Below, piece after piece: positions 1 to 7,646 of a stretch of DNA of 10,297 nucleotides. Numbering within the stretch: position 1 is the stretch's first letter; each line of letters begins with the position of its first letter. The position numbers and the translations under genes are program-made. Source of the DNA: Caldisericaceae bacterium (lineage in GTDB: Bacteria; Caldisericota; Caldisericia; Caldisericales; Caldisericaceae); assembly GCA_021161495.1 (NCBI GenBank), contig JAGHAO010000173.1:1-10297 (forward strand). The letters are read 5' to 3'. The notes beneath the pieces are model-generated. The model ran no database searches and was not told where the DNA came from. It worked only from the letters and a program-made list of their open reading frames with translations.

Positions 1-315
1 GATTTCTTGAAGGTGGCTATCGAGAAATTGGGAATTCGAAATGTCGCTCTTTTGCAATGCGAGGCGGAAAATCTGCCGAGAAGATTGAAGGACATAAAAG
101 TCGATGTTGTTTGCGCACGTGCCGTATCAAGAATAAAAAATATATTAACCTGGGCAAACCCCATTTTACGGTGTGACGGAAAAGTTGTGTTAGGAAAAGG
201 CAAAGAAATAGAAAAAGAAATTAAAGACGCAAGCGAACTTCCTTTTATTTTGCAGGAAATAAAGAACACGCCTTTCGGCCATATTGTTGTGTACGCAAAA
301 TATTGTGAAAAATAA
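1..315 (+). CDS. rsmG: RsmG, 16S rRNA m7G527 methyltransferase (3' part only)
   Basis: The reading frame is open from the first base, so the 5' end of the gene lies outside the window; about 104 C-terminal residues remain. RsmG (GidB) uses S-adenosylmethionine to methylate N7 of G527 in 16S rRNA in the cytoplasm. The visible part matches the second half of its Rossmann methyltransferase fold: the segment LGIRNV followed by the acidic EAENL, then DVVCARAVSRIKNIL (about residues 36-50 of the fragment), where the ARAV motif is typical of RsmG, and a GKVVLGKGKE strand and turn near residue 62. The N-terminal SAM-binding glycine loop is missing because of the window edge, not because the gene is broken. 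The gene ends in TAA at 313-315, directly in front of a hairpin terminator. The likely neighbours mnmG or parA/parB cannot be seen. The family call is fairly secure from these motifs. Confidence 0.87.
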   Translation, partial: DFLKVAIEKLGIRNVALLQCEAENLPRRLKDIKVDVVCARAVSRIKNILTWANPILRCDGKVVLGKGKEIEKEIKDASELPFILQEIKNTPFGHIVVYAKYCEK

Positions 316-338
316 AGGGCGCTTTGTTGCGCCCTTTT
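314..338. terminator. Bidirectional intrinsic terminator between rsmG and the PII-like gene
   Basis: A perfect 6-bp GC-rich stem, GGGCGC (317-322) and GCGCCC (329-334), closes a 6-nt loop. It is extended by AAA at 314-316 pairing with TTT at 335-337. On the plus strand it is followed by TTTT, and on the minus strand by TTTATTTTTC. It sits between two convergent genes, so it can end rsmG transcription from the left and the phosphatase/PII-like transcript from the right. Confidence 0.88.
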
Positions 339-345
339 GCAAACC

Positions 346-747
346 CTAAATTATTTTTTCTATCTTTCGGTGCTCCTTTAATGCTGCTTCCTCTTCCTTT
401 AATGACGGCGACAGGCCTATAAAATCCATTATAGGCAATACAAACATTATACCTGTTCCGGGTTCTTTGAATCCGGATAATTCTTCTTTTATCACCCTTT
501 GAGCGTCCCTTAATGTCCTTTCCTCTTTTATAACGGTAAATATTGTTTTGTTCTCCGGCCTTCTTCCTCTTCCTGCATTCAGGATTTCCTGCAGTGTGCC
601 GAATATGGGAATTTCGGATTCAAGTGTCCTTCCCATTCCTACGGAATCGACTATTGTTGCTCCGCGGACGTCCACTTCCACAAGTCTTTCCAGTATGCTC
701 TCAAGCTTTTCCGTTTTGTTTAATACGACAACGAGTAAGTATGCCAT
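346..747 (-). CDS. PII-like (GlnB-superfamily) small signalling protein
   Basis: The protein has 133 residues and appears cytosolic. Residues 1-12 form a first strand (AYLLVVVLN), followed by a helix, then GATIVDSVGMGR at 29-40, which resembles the strand leading into the T-loop of PII proteins. A long variable segment (41-67) is rich in glycine and arginine, as expected for a T-loop. It is followed by the strand TIFTVI, a helix, and EPGTGIMFVLPI at 95-106, which corresponds to the GDGKIFV-type strand of PII. The last 20 residues are a charged helix. Canonical PII proteins sense ATP/ADP and 2-oxoglutarate as trimers; the uridylylated tyrosine is not apparent here, so a classical GlnB/GlnK role is unlikely. 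The ligand and partner are unknown. The start is decided by AGGAGG (760-755) 7 nt upstream of the ATG. It is the second gene after the HAD phosphatase, 31 nt downstream, probably co-transcribed. Confidence 0.72.
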   Translation of the reverse strand: MAYLLVVVLNKTEKLESILERLVEVDVRGATIVDSVGMGRTLESEIPIFGTLQEILNAGRGRRPENKTIFTVIKEERTLRDAQRVIKEELSGFKEPGTGIMFVLPIMDFIGLSPSLKEEEAALKEHRKIEKII

Positions 748-778
748 AGCAATACCTCCTTTGCACTTACATTGTATC

Positions 779-1429
779 CTATTCTACATACTTTTCAAGT
801 TCGCTTATGTTGTTTAGGATTTTGCATTTGTATAAACTTTTAAGTTCTTCTTCCGGGTTAACACCCGACGGAATAATAAAGCACTCGACACCTGCATTTT
901 TTGATATCAGTGCATCGTTTTTGCTGTCCCCGACGAATGCCGTTTCGTTTGCCGAAGAATTTGCCGTTTCCATTATTTTGAAAAGAGGGTAAGGATCAGG
1001 TTTGCTCTTTTCGAAACTGTCTTTTCCGTAAACTGCAAAAAAGAATCTGTCCATATCAAACTCTTTTAGAAGTTTTTTTACGAACCGTTCATATTTGTTC
1101 GAAAGGACCGCCATTTTCTTTCCTTTTTCATAGAGATGTGCAATTGTATCCTTTGCATTCGGAAGCGGTTTTGCAAAATCTGCGAAATGTGCGTCGTAAT
1201 ATTCAAGAAAAAGGCTTTTGACTTGTTCGAATAATTCCGGGTGTTTTTTGTCCCTTAAAATTCGTTGCACAAGCGGTGGTGTTCCATCGCCTGTATATTT
1301 CCAAACCGTTTCCGTGCTGACGGGAGTAAGGCCGCATTTTTTTAATGCGTAATTCATTGCCGCTGCAAGGTCCTCTCTTGTGTCCATAAGCGTTCCGTCG
1401 AAATCAAAAACAATTAGTTTTATTTTCAT
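779..1429 (-). CDS. HAD-superfamily phosphatase, phosphoglycolate-phosphatase-like
   Basis: A 216-residue cytosolic hydrolase with all four HAD motifs. Motif I is FDFDGTLMDT, with nucleophile D9 and acid/base D11. Motif II is VLSNK with S110. Motif III is KSKPDP with K141 or K143. Motif IV is GDSKND (167-172) with D168 and D172 for Mg2+. The helical cap (about 16-90) lies between motifs I and II, which defines subclass IA, the group of Gph, PpaX and pyrophosphatase-like enzymes. The length is typical. The exact substrate (2-phosphoglycolate, pyrophosphate, sugar phosphate) cannot be read from sequence. The ATG is the only plausible start: an in-frame TAA lies two codons upstream (1435-1433), and any later start would lose motif I. 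No Shine-Dalgarno sequence precedes it, and the promoter puts +1 at the ATG, suggesting leaderless translation. It leads the two-gene unit with the PII-like gene. Confidence 0.85.
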   Translation of the reverse strand: MKIKLIVFDFDGTLMDTREDLAAAMNYALKKCGLTPVSTETVWKYTGDGTPPLVQRILRDKKHPELFEQVKSLFLEYYDAHFADFAKPLPNAKDTIAHLYEKGKKMAVLSNKYERFVKKLLKEFDMDRFFFAVYGKDSFEKSKPDPYPLFKIMETANSSANETAFVGDSKNDALISKNAGVECFIIPSGVNPEEELKSLYKCKILNNISELEKYVE

Positions 1430-1435
1430 AAGTTA

Positions 1436-1464
1436 AATATAATCGGATTTTTGTTTTTTGTCAA
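1436..1464 (-). promoter_or_regulatory. Sigma70-type promoter for the phosphatase/PII-like unit (leaderless start)
   Basis: Reading the minus strand, a perfect -35 TTGACA (1464-1459), a 17-nt spacer and a -10 TATATT (1441-1436) are present. With the -10 at positions -12 to -7, +1 falls on base 1429, the A of the phosphatase ATG. There is no room for a ribosome binding site. The element lies inside the spacer region of the divergent plus-strand promoter, so the two should compete for RNA polymerase. Confidence 0.75.
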
Positions 1465-1477
1465 TAAAGAATATAAT
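1449..1477 (+). promoter_or_regulatory. Probable promoter of the protease operon
   Basis: A perfect -10 TATAAT lies at 1472-1477. With a 17-nt spacer the -35 would be TTTTGT (1449-1454), a poor match; TTGTTT at 1451-1456 is better but leaves only 15 nt. Transcription would start near 1484, giving a leader of about 19 nt that contains the AGGAGG at 1491-1496. The promoter interleaves with the divergent minus-strand promoter. The -10 is convincing, the -35 is weak, so an activator or basal expression is possible. Confidence 0.5.
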
Positions 1478-1490
1478 TTTAAAGTGAACG

Positions 1491-1505
1491 AGGAGGTATG
1501 AAGTG
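1491..1505 (+). promoter_or_regulatory. Ribosome binding site and GTG start of the protease gene
   Basis: AGGAGG (1491-1496) is followed by two possible starts. The ATG at 1498 is only 1 nt from it and reads ATG-AAG-TGA, so it stops after two codons. The GTG at 1503 has an optimal 6-nt spacing and opens the long frame with a signal peptide. The GTG is therefore the protease start. The overlapping two-codon frame may be chance or may slightly modulate initiation. Confidence 0.72.
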
Positions 1506-4484
1506 AAAAAATTTTTATCTGTTTTTTTGGCGGTACTTTTAATATTTACTGTTTCAGGCGGACGAAGCAATGCAGAGATCCGCAAAATTGCAGACGGTGT
1601 AGAGGTGGATGGCGTATCTCCCGTTAACGTGGTTGTGGAATTAAAATCTCCGCCGGTGTCCGTGTACAAAAAGGGTTTCAAATACAGGCTTCTTTCCGTA
1701 TTTAATAAAAATGCGGAAACTTCTTATGAAAAGAAAGTCCTCAATATACAGGAGAGGGTTATTAAAAGCGCATCAAAATTCGGTATAAAGCCGAAGTTTC
1801 ATTATTCTTATACGTTTAACGGTTTTTCCTGCACGATTTCTCCGGAAGGCGTGAAGGAACTTGCAAAGATGAGGGATGTAAAAAAGATATATCCCGATAA
1901 AAAGGCATATCTTATAAGGCAGGAAGCGGATAAAATAATCGGTGCCGACAAAGTTCACAAGTTAAAGGGGCCTAATGGTTATTATCTTACCGGTAAAGGC
2001 ATTGTTGTGGGAATAGTTGACACCGGCGTTGATTATAACGATACGGAGCTTGGCGGAGGCGGTTTTCCGAATGGCAAGGTAATCGGCGGTTATGATTTTG
2101 CCGATATGGACTCCGATCCTATGGATACGGACGGGCACGGGACACATGTTGCGGGAATAATCGCAGGCAACAAATACGGAGTTGCGCCGGATGCGAAAAT
2201 ACGTGTTTACAAAGTTTTCGGAAAGAATTCGGGTTCTACGGCTACGTCTTTGATAATAAAGGGAATAGACCAAGCCGTTAAAGATAAATGTAATGTAGTC
2301 AATATCTCAATAGGAACCGTGGGAGGAGAGGGAAATGGTTCGGATGCCGAATCCGTTGCCGTTAAAAATGCCGTTGAAAGCGGAGTTACGGTAGTTGCTG
2401 CGGCCGGAAATTGGGGATCTCGTTCCGAGGTCTTGCCTTTTCCTTTGGGTTCTCCCGCTTCGAGCAAATATGCAATAGGGGTTGGTGCAAGTGATGACTC
2501 AAAACATGGAATTATAGAATTCGAAGGCAAAGAAATTTTTGCTTACTATCCTGCGGAAGCCCCTTATTTTGCCGAAAAAAAATATGAGATAATATACTGC
2601 GGATACGGAAAAAAGTCGGATTTTGATGGAAAAAATGTAAAGGGAAAAATTGCCCTTGTGAAGAGAGGTGACATTTATTTCGGAGATAAAGATTTGAATG
2701 CAAAGAAGGCGGGTGCTGTCGGTGTAATTTGTTTCAACAATGTTGCCGGCCTTCCCACGATTAAGCTTGTTTCTCAGAACAATCCGAATGCCACAGGTTT
2801 TATACCGTTTTTGTTTGTTTCCGAAACGGACGGCGCCATCATAAAAAAACAGGCGGAGAGTAACGGTAGTGTTTTTATAAAAAATAAAGGGGGTCTGGGG
2901 CTTATAGCACCGTTTTCTTCGGAAGGGCCCACTGCGGATTTTACTTTTAAGCCTGACATCGTCGCTCCCGGTGTTAATATCAATTCCACCGTGCCGCACA
3001 ACAAGTATGAAAGTTGGTCCGGAACGTCTATGGCAGCTCCGTTTGTTTCCGGATGCGCCGCACTTTTGCTTCAGGATAAACCTAATCTTTCTCCGGATCT
3101 TGTTAAAGCAATTCTTATGAATACCGCGACAATTCTGAAAAATCCCGATTCCGGAATACCGTTTTCTCCGCTTTTGCAGGGTGCCGGTAGAGTGAATATA
3201 TTTAGTGCCGTTAATTCCAATGTTGCTATTACTCCTTCTTCCGTTTTGTTCGGGAGCGGGGAGAAATCGAAAACCGAAACATTCTCCGTTAAAAATTTTT
3301 CTTCCGATGTGCTTGTTCTCTCTCTTTCGGTGAAAACTTTCTCTGCAAAGTCTTTAAACATCTCTTTATCTAAAAGTGTTGTCGTTCCGCCTAAAAGTAG
3401 GGCAAATTTCGAGGCAAGTTTCAAAGCGGATAATAACACGGATAGCGATGTTTTCGGCGTAATTTATATTTCAGGCGGTAGTTCTTTGCTGCATATCCCT
3501 TTTTTATACATACCCGAGTTCTCAATTCCTTCTTACCTCGAAAATGTTTCCATTACAAAAAATTCGTTGGCCGGTGATGATACCGCACTGATACGTTTTA
3601 ATGTTAAGGTAGGCGCTTTGGACAAAGAGGAATCCAAGGAATTTACGCAGAATATAGCCGATGAAGTGAAAGTTGAAATTTACAATTCTGTCGGCAAACC
3701 CGTCGAAGTGCTTTTTGATAAGTCTCCTATTTTTATAGGTGAATACTCCGTGCCTATTGGCACAAAAGACGCAAACGGGAATTTTATTTTGAAAAACGGC
3801 ACTTATTTTTACAAGGTTTCTTATATAGAACCCAATAATGATCCCGAAACGAAGGAATATTTTTCTGATATTGTGAAAGCGGAAAAAAGCGGAAGTTTTA
3901 AGGTATCGGGAGTTCCTACAAGCGGTGTAGCTGTTACTCCGGAGGGCGGGAAAACATTGCTTTTGAAACCCGGCGAAGAATTTGCAACGAATATTTCGGT
4001 GTGGTTCGACAAACCGCTTTTGAATTTCAAAGGAACGTTTGCATTTGACTCGACACTTCTTAAATTGCTATCTTTGTCCGCTTCGGATAAAAATACTACA
4101 TTAAAATACACGGTAAACAACGGCCGGGTATTTTTTACAATGTCAGGGAAAATACCTGCAAAAGGTGCTATTTTGAAAGCCGTGTTCAAAGCATACGACT
4201 CCGGTTCCGGGTTTTTGCGTTTGAGTGCCGCATCGATATACCCCTTTGAGGAGAATTTTGTTTTAACTCCTTTATTTTACAAAATCGGAGCGTATATAAG
4301 GCCCTGGGATATAAACGGTGATAAAATAGTGGACTCGAATGATTTTGGAATATTCGAAAAGAGTTTTTTATTGAATAAAAATGATGCAGGGTTTAACCCG
4401 GAGTGTGATTTTAACAAAGACGGCATAGTGGACAGCGATGATTTCTTTGAATTAAGCAAACATTTCGGTGAGGTTTATCCGTGA
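1503..4484 (+). CDS. Secreted multidomain subtilisin-like serine protease (S8) with PA, cohesin-like and dockerin domains
   Basis: A 993-residue exported endopeptidase. Domains in order: signal peptide (1-24, cleavage near SNA|E); I9-type inhibitory propeptide (about 44-137); S8 catalytic domain with Asp173 (VDTG), His212 (HGTHVAG), oxyanion Asn303 (AAGN) and Ser509 (SGTSMAAP); a PA domain (about 338-466) inserted before the serine, as in lactocepin/C5a-peptidase relatives; an Fn3-like domain (about 575-672); a FlgD-Ig-like domain (about 680-800); a cohesin-like beta sandwich (about 808-930); and a type-I-like dockerin (935-990) with two Ca2+ loops, DINGDKIVDSND and DFNKDGIVDSDD. All catalytic residues are present, so it should be active after propeptide removal. 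No sortase motif or membrane anchor is seen, so attachment may rely on the dockerin. It is first in a four-gene operon, and its stop codon overlaps the possible GTG start of the next gene. The protease assignment is secure; the cohesin call is a fold-level judgement. Confidence 0.92.
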   Translation: MKKFLSVFLAVLLIFTVSGGRSNAEIRKIADGVEVDGVSPVNVVVELKSPPVSVYKKGFKYRLLSVFNKNAETSYEKKVLNIQERVIKSASKFGIKPKFHYSYTFNGFSCTISPEGVKELAKMRDVKKIYPDKKAYLIRQEADKIIGADKVHKLKGPNGYYLTGKGIVVGIVDTGVDYNDTELGGGGFPNGKVIGGYDFADMDSDPMDTDGHGTHVAGIIAGNKYGVAPDAKIRVYKVFGKNSGSTATSLIIKGIDQAVKDKCNVVNISIGTVGGEGNGSDAESVAVKNAVESGVTVVAAAGNWGSRSEVLPFPLGSPASSKYAIGVGASDDSKHGIIEFEGKEIFAYYPAEAPYFAEKKYEIIYCGYGKKSDFDGKNVKGKIALVKRGDIYFGDKDLNAKKAGAVGVICFNNVAGLPTIKLVSQNNPNATGFIPFLFVSETDGAIIKKQAESNGSVFIKNKGGLGLIAPFSSEGPTADFTFKPDIVAPGVNINSTVPHNKYESWSGTSMAAPFVSGCAALLLQDKPNLSPDLVKAILMNTATILKNPDSGIPFSPLLQGAGRVNIFSAVNSNVAITPSSVLFGSGEKSKTETFSVKNFSSDVLVLSLSVKTFSAKSLNISLSKSVVVPPKSRANFEASFKADNNTDSDVFGVIYISGGSSLLHIPFLYIPEFSIPSYLENVSITKNSLAGDDTALIRFNVKVGALDKEESKEFTQNIADEVKVEIYNSVGKPVEVLFDKSPIFIGEYSVPIGTKDANGNFILKNGTYFYKVSYIEPNNDPETKEYFSDIVKAEKSGSFKVSGVPTSGVAVTPEGGKTLLLKPGEEFATNISVWFDKPLLNFKGTFAFDSTLLKLLSLSASDKNTTLKYTVNNGRVFFTMSGKIPAKGAILKAVFKAYDSGSGFLRLSAASIYPFEENFVLTPLFYKIGAYIRPWDINGDKIVDSNDFGIFEKSFLLNKNDAGFNPECDFNKDGIVDSDDFFELSKHFGEVYP

Positions 4485-4495
4485 GGGGTAGGGTT

Positions 4496-7400
4496 ATGAA
4501 AAAAGCAAGCATAATTCTTATAATTTGCGTGATTGTTTTTACGGTTTTTCCGATCAATGCCAAATCTCAGGTTGTAACAGGGTTTACCGTTGCGCAAACA
4601 ATAGGAGTGCCGGCGGATGATTTTATAGGAAGTATTTCCTTATCTGAGGCAAATTTCTACGAGGATTACTTTCATTCCGAATATCTGTTCCCGATGCAGG
4701 GGGTTTGTGCTGCGGGAAACGGAAAAGTTGCGGTTATAGATAATTCATACGGAAGAATCCATATTTTAAACGGTTTTTTGGAGAACGAAAGCACGTTTGG
4801 GCACGGTGCCAATTTGATTTATCCTACGGATATTTCTTTTTATAATGGTAAGTTTTACGTGACGGACGCATTGGGAGAAAAAGTTTCAATTTTCGGAGAA
4901 AGCGGGAATTTTATAGGGAATGAATTCTCTCAGAAGGGTTATGCTACCGGAATTGCGGTAAACAAGAACGGAATTTATGTCTCTTATTATTTTAAGGGCA
5001 AAATCGTTAAGTATTCTTTTGACGGCGTAAAGCAGAGAGAAGCCTTTGTCGAATTTCCCGGAGGGCTTACTTCGTCGGGAAACAACGTATATGCTATTAG
5101 TATGTCCGAAAGGTCCGTTTTTGTGTTCGATAAGGATTTGAAACTCTTAAAAAAGATCTCTTCGGAAAAACTTATTCTTCCGTCGGATGTCGCAGTGGAT
5201 CGCTCCGGAAATATTTACGTTGCGGACAGAGGGCTTTCCGAAGGAGCGGAAACGAAAGGCAGGATTGCAAAGTTTAGCCCGTCCGGAAGTTTCGAGTATT
5301 ACATAGGAAAACCTGCGGAGAGTTATCCTAACCAAAAAGACGGAACATTTCTTACCCCGTGTGGCATTGCTTTTTCTAGCGGCAATATCTATGTTATGGA
5401 CGCCGGGTATTACTATTGGGACTCAGGGAGCGAAGCACCGTTTGGTATGCCGATTGGTGCAAGGCTCTCGGTATTCGACACAACCGGCATTTTTTTGGCC
5501 AAAAAGGATTGGAAACACGAAAGTGTTTTGGTTAATCCACTTGATGCAACACTTGACGGAAGCGGAAACATCTGGGTGGTAAATTTCGGGGGAATGGACG
5601 AAGGAAACTTAGTGAAATACTCTCCCTCCGGAGAGTTTATCCGCACTATTTCCAAGATTAACGGTCAAACCTTATCGTATCCGTATTCCGTTCTTTCCGA
5701 TAAATCCGGGCATCTTTTGGTTGGGGGATACGGAGCAATATACGTGCTTGACGGTAGCGGGCACTTCATTAAAGAAATAAAGAGCAGTGCGCTCGGCATT
5801 GTAAAAAAAATTATTGAGGGAAACGACGGCTACTTTTATGCAACGCTTCTTTCCAAAAATTCCGTTGTAAAGTTTTCTGTATCTTCGGGCATAATTTCTT
5901 TTTATCCCGTGTGCAAAAGCCCTTCGGGGATCGCTCAATCGAAAGGCGGAAACTTCTACATCACTTCTTTGGACGATAACGAGATCCACGTATACTCCGA
6001 TAATTTTCATAAGATAAGGACCATAGGAAGCAGCGATCCTCTTTCTCGATCGCATCTCTCCATACCCGAAGATGTGGGAATCGATAAATTCGGAAATATC
6101 GTAGTTGCGGATACGGAGGGCGGCAGGCTTGTTGTTTTTGAAGAAAACGGTGCGTTTGTTTATTCTTCGGAGAGGGTTTTTCATGAGCCGTGCAGCATTG
6201 AATTCGAAGACGGAATGCTTCTTGTTGCGGATTGTTTCCACAATACGGTGAAAATTGTCAGCGAGGATACAAAGGAGGAGCAGCATGCGTTTTTTGCTTC
6301 GGTTTATCCTGAAAAAGTGGTGGTAAGGCCCTCGCAAAAAGTTTTCTTAACTGTGAGCATAAGCAACGTAGGTGCCGTTAAGGATACATATTTTCTCACC
6401 ATAGATAAAACTTACCCTCCCGATTGGACAGTAGTTGCTGACAAAGACAACATCACACTTTCACCTGGTGAAACCGGGAAAATAGTTATAACCGTGATTC
6501 CTCCGGAAAGTGCTTCTGACGGAGAGTCCGTTACCTTGAATGTAACCGTGTCTTCTCCTAAAAAGAGCGTTTTTTTGCATTCCATAATTACCGTTTCCAC
6601 TAAACTTCCCTCCGAACTTACAATTCCCGATACGGAAATAATGCACGGAGATACCGCGCAAATACCCGTTTTTGTAAATGGCATTAAGAACGTAAGCGGT
6701 GTTTCCTTTACCGCTGTTTTTCCCGACGGTGTTTCTGTTCTTTCCGCTAGTGCAGGCAATTTGTTTGCAGACGGCCTTTTGCTTGTTTCGGTAGAAGGGA
6801 ACAGAGTTATTTTCGCCGTATCTGAAAAAGGCGGGAAATGGAAGAGCGGAAGCGGAACTGTTGCGGTTATAAACGTAAGAGGGGATACTGTGGCAAAAGG
6901 TATAGTAAAATTTTCCAATGCCTTTTGCGTAAATCCGGTAGGGAGTAAAACGGAATTCGAGGTAAAATCGGGGCAAATCTCGATAACTCCTTATCTCTTT
7001 GTCAACTTTAAAAACGGGGCGAATTCTTCGGAGCAAACCTTTTCTTTCCGCGGAAAAACGGAACCGGGCGCAAAACTGTTTGTGAATGGGCAGAAGGTAA
7101 GCGTAAATTCGGACGGCACATTTACCGCAGCGGTTGTTCTCAATAAAGTTAAAAATACGATCATAATACGAGCCGTTTATAACGGAGAAGAAACGATAAT
7201 ACAAAAAACGGTTATTTTTACGGGTAAGAAGCGGATTGTTATAAAACTGCAGATAGGGAATCCCGTGATGACCGTAAACGGAGTGGAAATGGAAATAGAT
7301 CCCGGAAGAGGCACAAAGCCGTTTATAAAACCGGCTTGGAACAGGACGCTTGTCCCGATCCGTGCAATTGTGGAAGCACTCGGCGGAATGGTAGGGTGGG

Positions 7401-7642
7401 AGCCTAAAACAAGGATGGTATGGATTATTTTCAATACCACGGAGATTAATATGTGGATAGGAAATCCGCAGGCAAAGGTTAACGAAACTCCGGTTTGGAT
7501 CGATCCTTCTAACCATAAGGTTTGCCCTGTTATAGAAAATTCCAGAACATTTATTCCCATACGTTTTGTTGCGGAGTCGATGGGATGCAAGGTCCTGTGG
7601 GATGATGCAACGAAGATGGTAACAATAATTTATGAGGAGTGA
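4496..7642 (+). CDS. Secreted 12-blade NHL propeller protein with cohesin-like and copper-amine-oxidase-N domains
   Basis: A 1048-residue exported protein without an obvious enzyme domain. A signal peptide covers 1-23. Residues about 65-590 hold 12 NHL-like blades (pattern such as DVAVDRSGNIYVAD followed by a FSPSGSF-type strand). Next come a NEW3/CARDB-like Ig domain (about 605-702), a cohesin-like domain (about 706-830), a small Ig-like domain resembling glucodextranase B (about 832-910), and a Cu_amine_oxidN1 domain (about 912-1048) with two repeats, RTLVPIRAIVEALGG and RTFIPIRFVAESMG. Despite its name this last domain is common in clostridial surface proteins and is not itself an oxidase. 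NHL propellers usually bind proteins, RNA or glycans, so a scaffold or binding role is inferred. ATG 4496 gives a normal MKK signal peptide and has GAGG (4483-4486) 9 nt upstream. GTG 4481, overlapping the protease stop, also has GAGG (4470-4473) and would add five residues. The protease precedes it and glycerol kinase follows. Confidence 0.85.
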   Translation: MKKASIILIICVIVFTVFPINAKSQVVTGFTVAQTIGVPADDFIGSISLSEANFYEDYFHSEYLFPMQGVCAAGNGKVAVIDNSYGRIHILNGFLENESTFGHGANLIYPTDISFYNGKFYVTDALGEKVSIFGESGNFIGNEFSQKGYATGIAVNKNGIYVSYYFKGKIVKYSFDGVKQREAFVEFPGGLTSSGNNVYAISMSERSVFVFDKDLKLLKKISSEKLILPSDVAVDRSGNIYVADRGLSEGAETKGRIAKFSPSGSFEYYIGKPAESYPNQKDGTFLTPCGIAFSSGNIYVMDAGYYYWDSGSEAPFGMPIGARLSVFDTTGIFLAKKDWKHESVLVNPLDATLDGSGNIWVVNFGGMDEGNLVKYSPSGEFIRTISKINGQTLSYPYSVLSDKSGHLLVGGYGAIYVLDGSGHFIKEIKSSALGIVKKIIEGNDGYFYATLLSKNSVVKFSVSSGIISFYPVCKSPSGIAQSKGGNFYITSLDDNEIHVYSDNFHKIRTIGSSDPLSRSHLSIPEDVGIDKFGNIVVADTEGGRLVVFEENGAFVYSSERVFHEPCSIEFEDGMLLVADCFHNTVKIVSEDTKEEQHAFFASVYPEKVVVRPSQKVFLTVSISNVGAVKDTYFLTIDKTYPPDWTVVADKDNITLSPGETGKIVITVIPPESASDGESVTLNVTVSSPKKSVFLHSIITVSTKLPSELTIPDTEIMHGDTAQIPVFVNGIKNVSGVSFTAVFPDGVSVLSASAGNLFADGLLLVSVEGNRVIFAVSEKGGKWKSGSGTVAVINVRGDTVAKGIVKFSNAFCVNPVGSKTEFEVKSGQISITPYLFVNFKNGANSSEQTFSFRGKTEPGAKLFVNGQKVSVNSDGTFTAAVVLNKVKNTIIIRAVYNGEETIIQKTVIFTGKKRIVIKLQIGNPVMTVNGVEMEIDPGRGTKPFIKPAWNRTLVPIRAIVEALGGMVGWEPKTRMVWIIFNTTEINMWIGNPQAKVNETPVWIDPSNHKVCPVIENSRTFIPIRFVAESMGCKVLWDDATKMVTIIYEE

Positions 7643-7646
7643 TAAA

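Noticed and set aside
1438..1443. Plus-strand TATAAT as a second promoter -10
   Set aside because: It largely overlaps the complement of the minus-strand -10, has no matching -35 at 16-18 nt, and would give a long leader; most likely an AT-rich coincidence.
3924..4472. A cellulosome scaffoldin
   Set aside because: No cellulase, carbohydrate-binding module or repeated cohesins in the window; the dockerin is on a protease.
4481..4495. GTG start giving MRGRV before the propeller signal peptide (GTGA overlap with the protease stop)
   Set aside because: Possible, since GAGG at 4470-4473 is well spaced, but ATG 4496 gives a more usual MKK signal peptide and also has a GAGG upstream; kept as an alternative.
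5672..6337. Minus-strand open frame of 221 codons
   Set aside because: Antisense to the NHL repeats, no recognisable motif, no promoter or ribosome binding site seen.
7229..7639. A copper-dependent oxidase activity for the propeller protein
   Set aside because: The C-terminal domain is the accessory copper-amine-oxidase N-terminal type, repeated in many surface proteins; no catalytic topaquinone domain is present.
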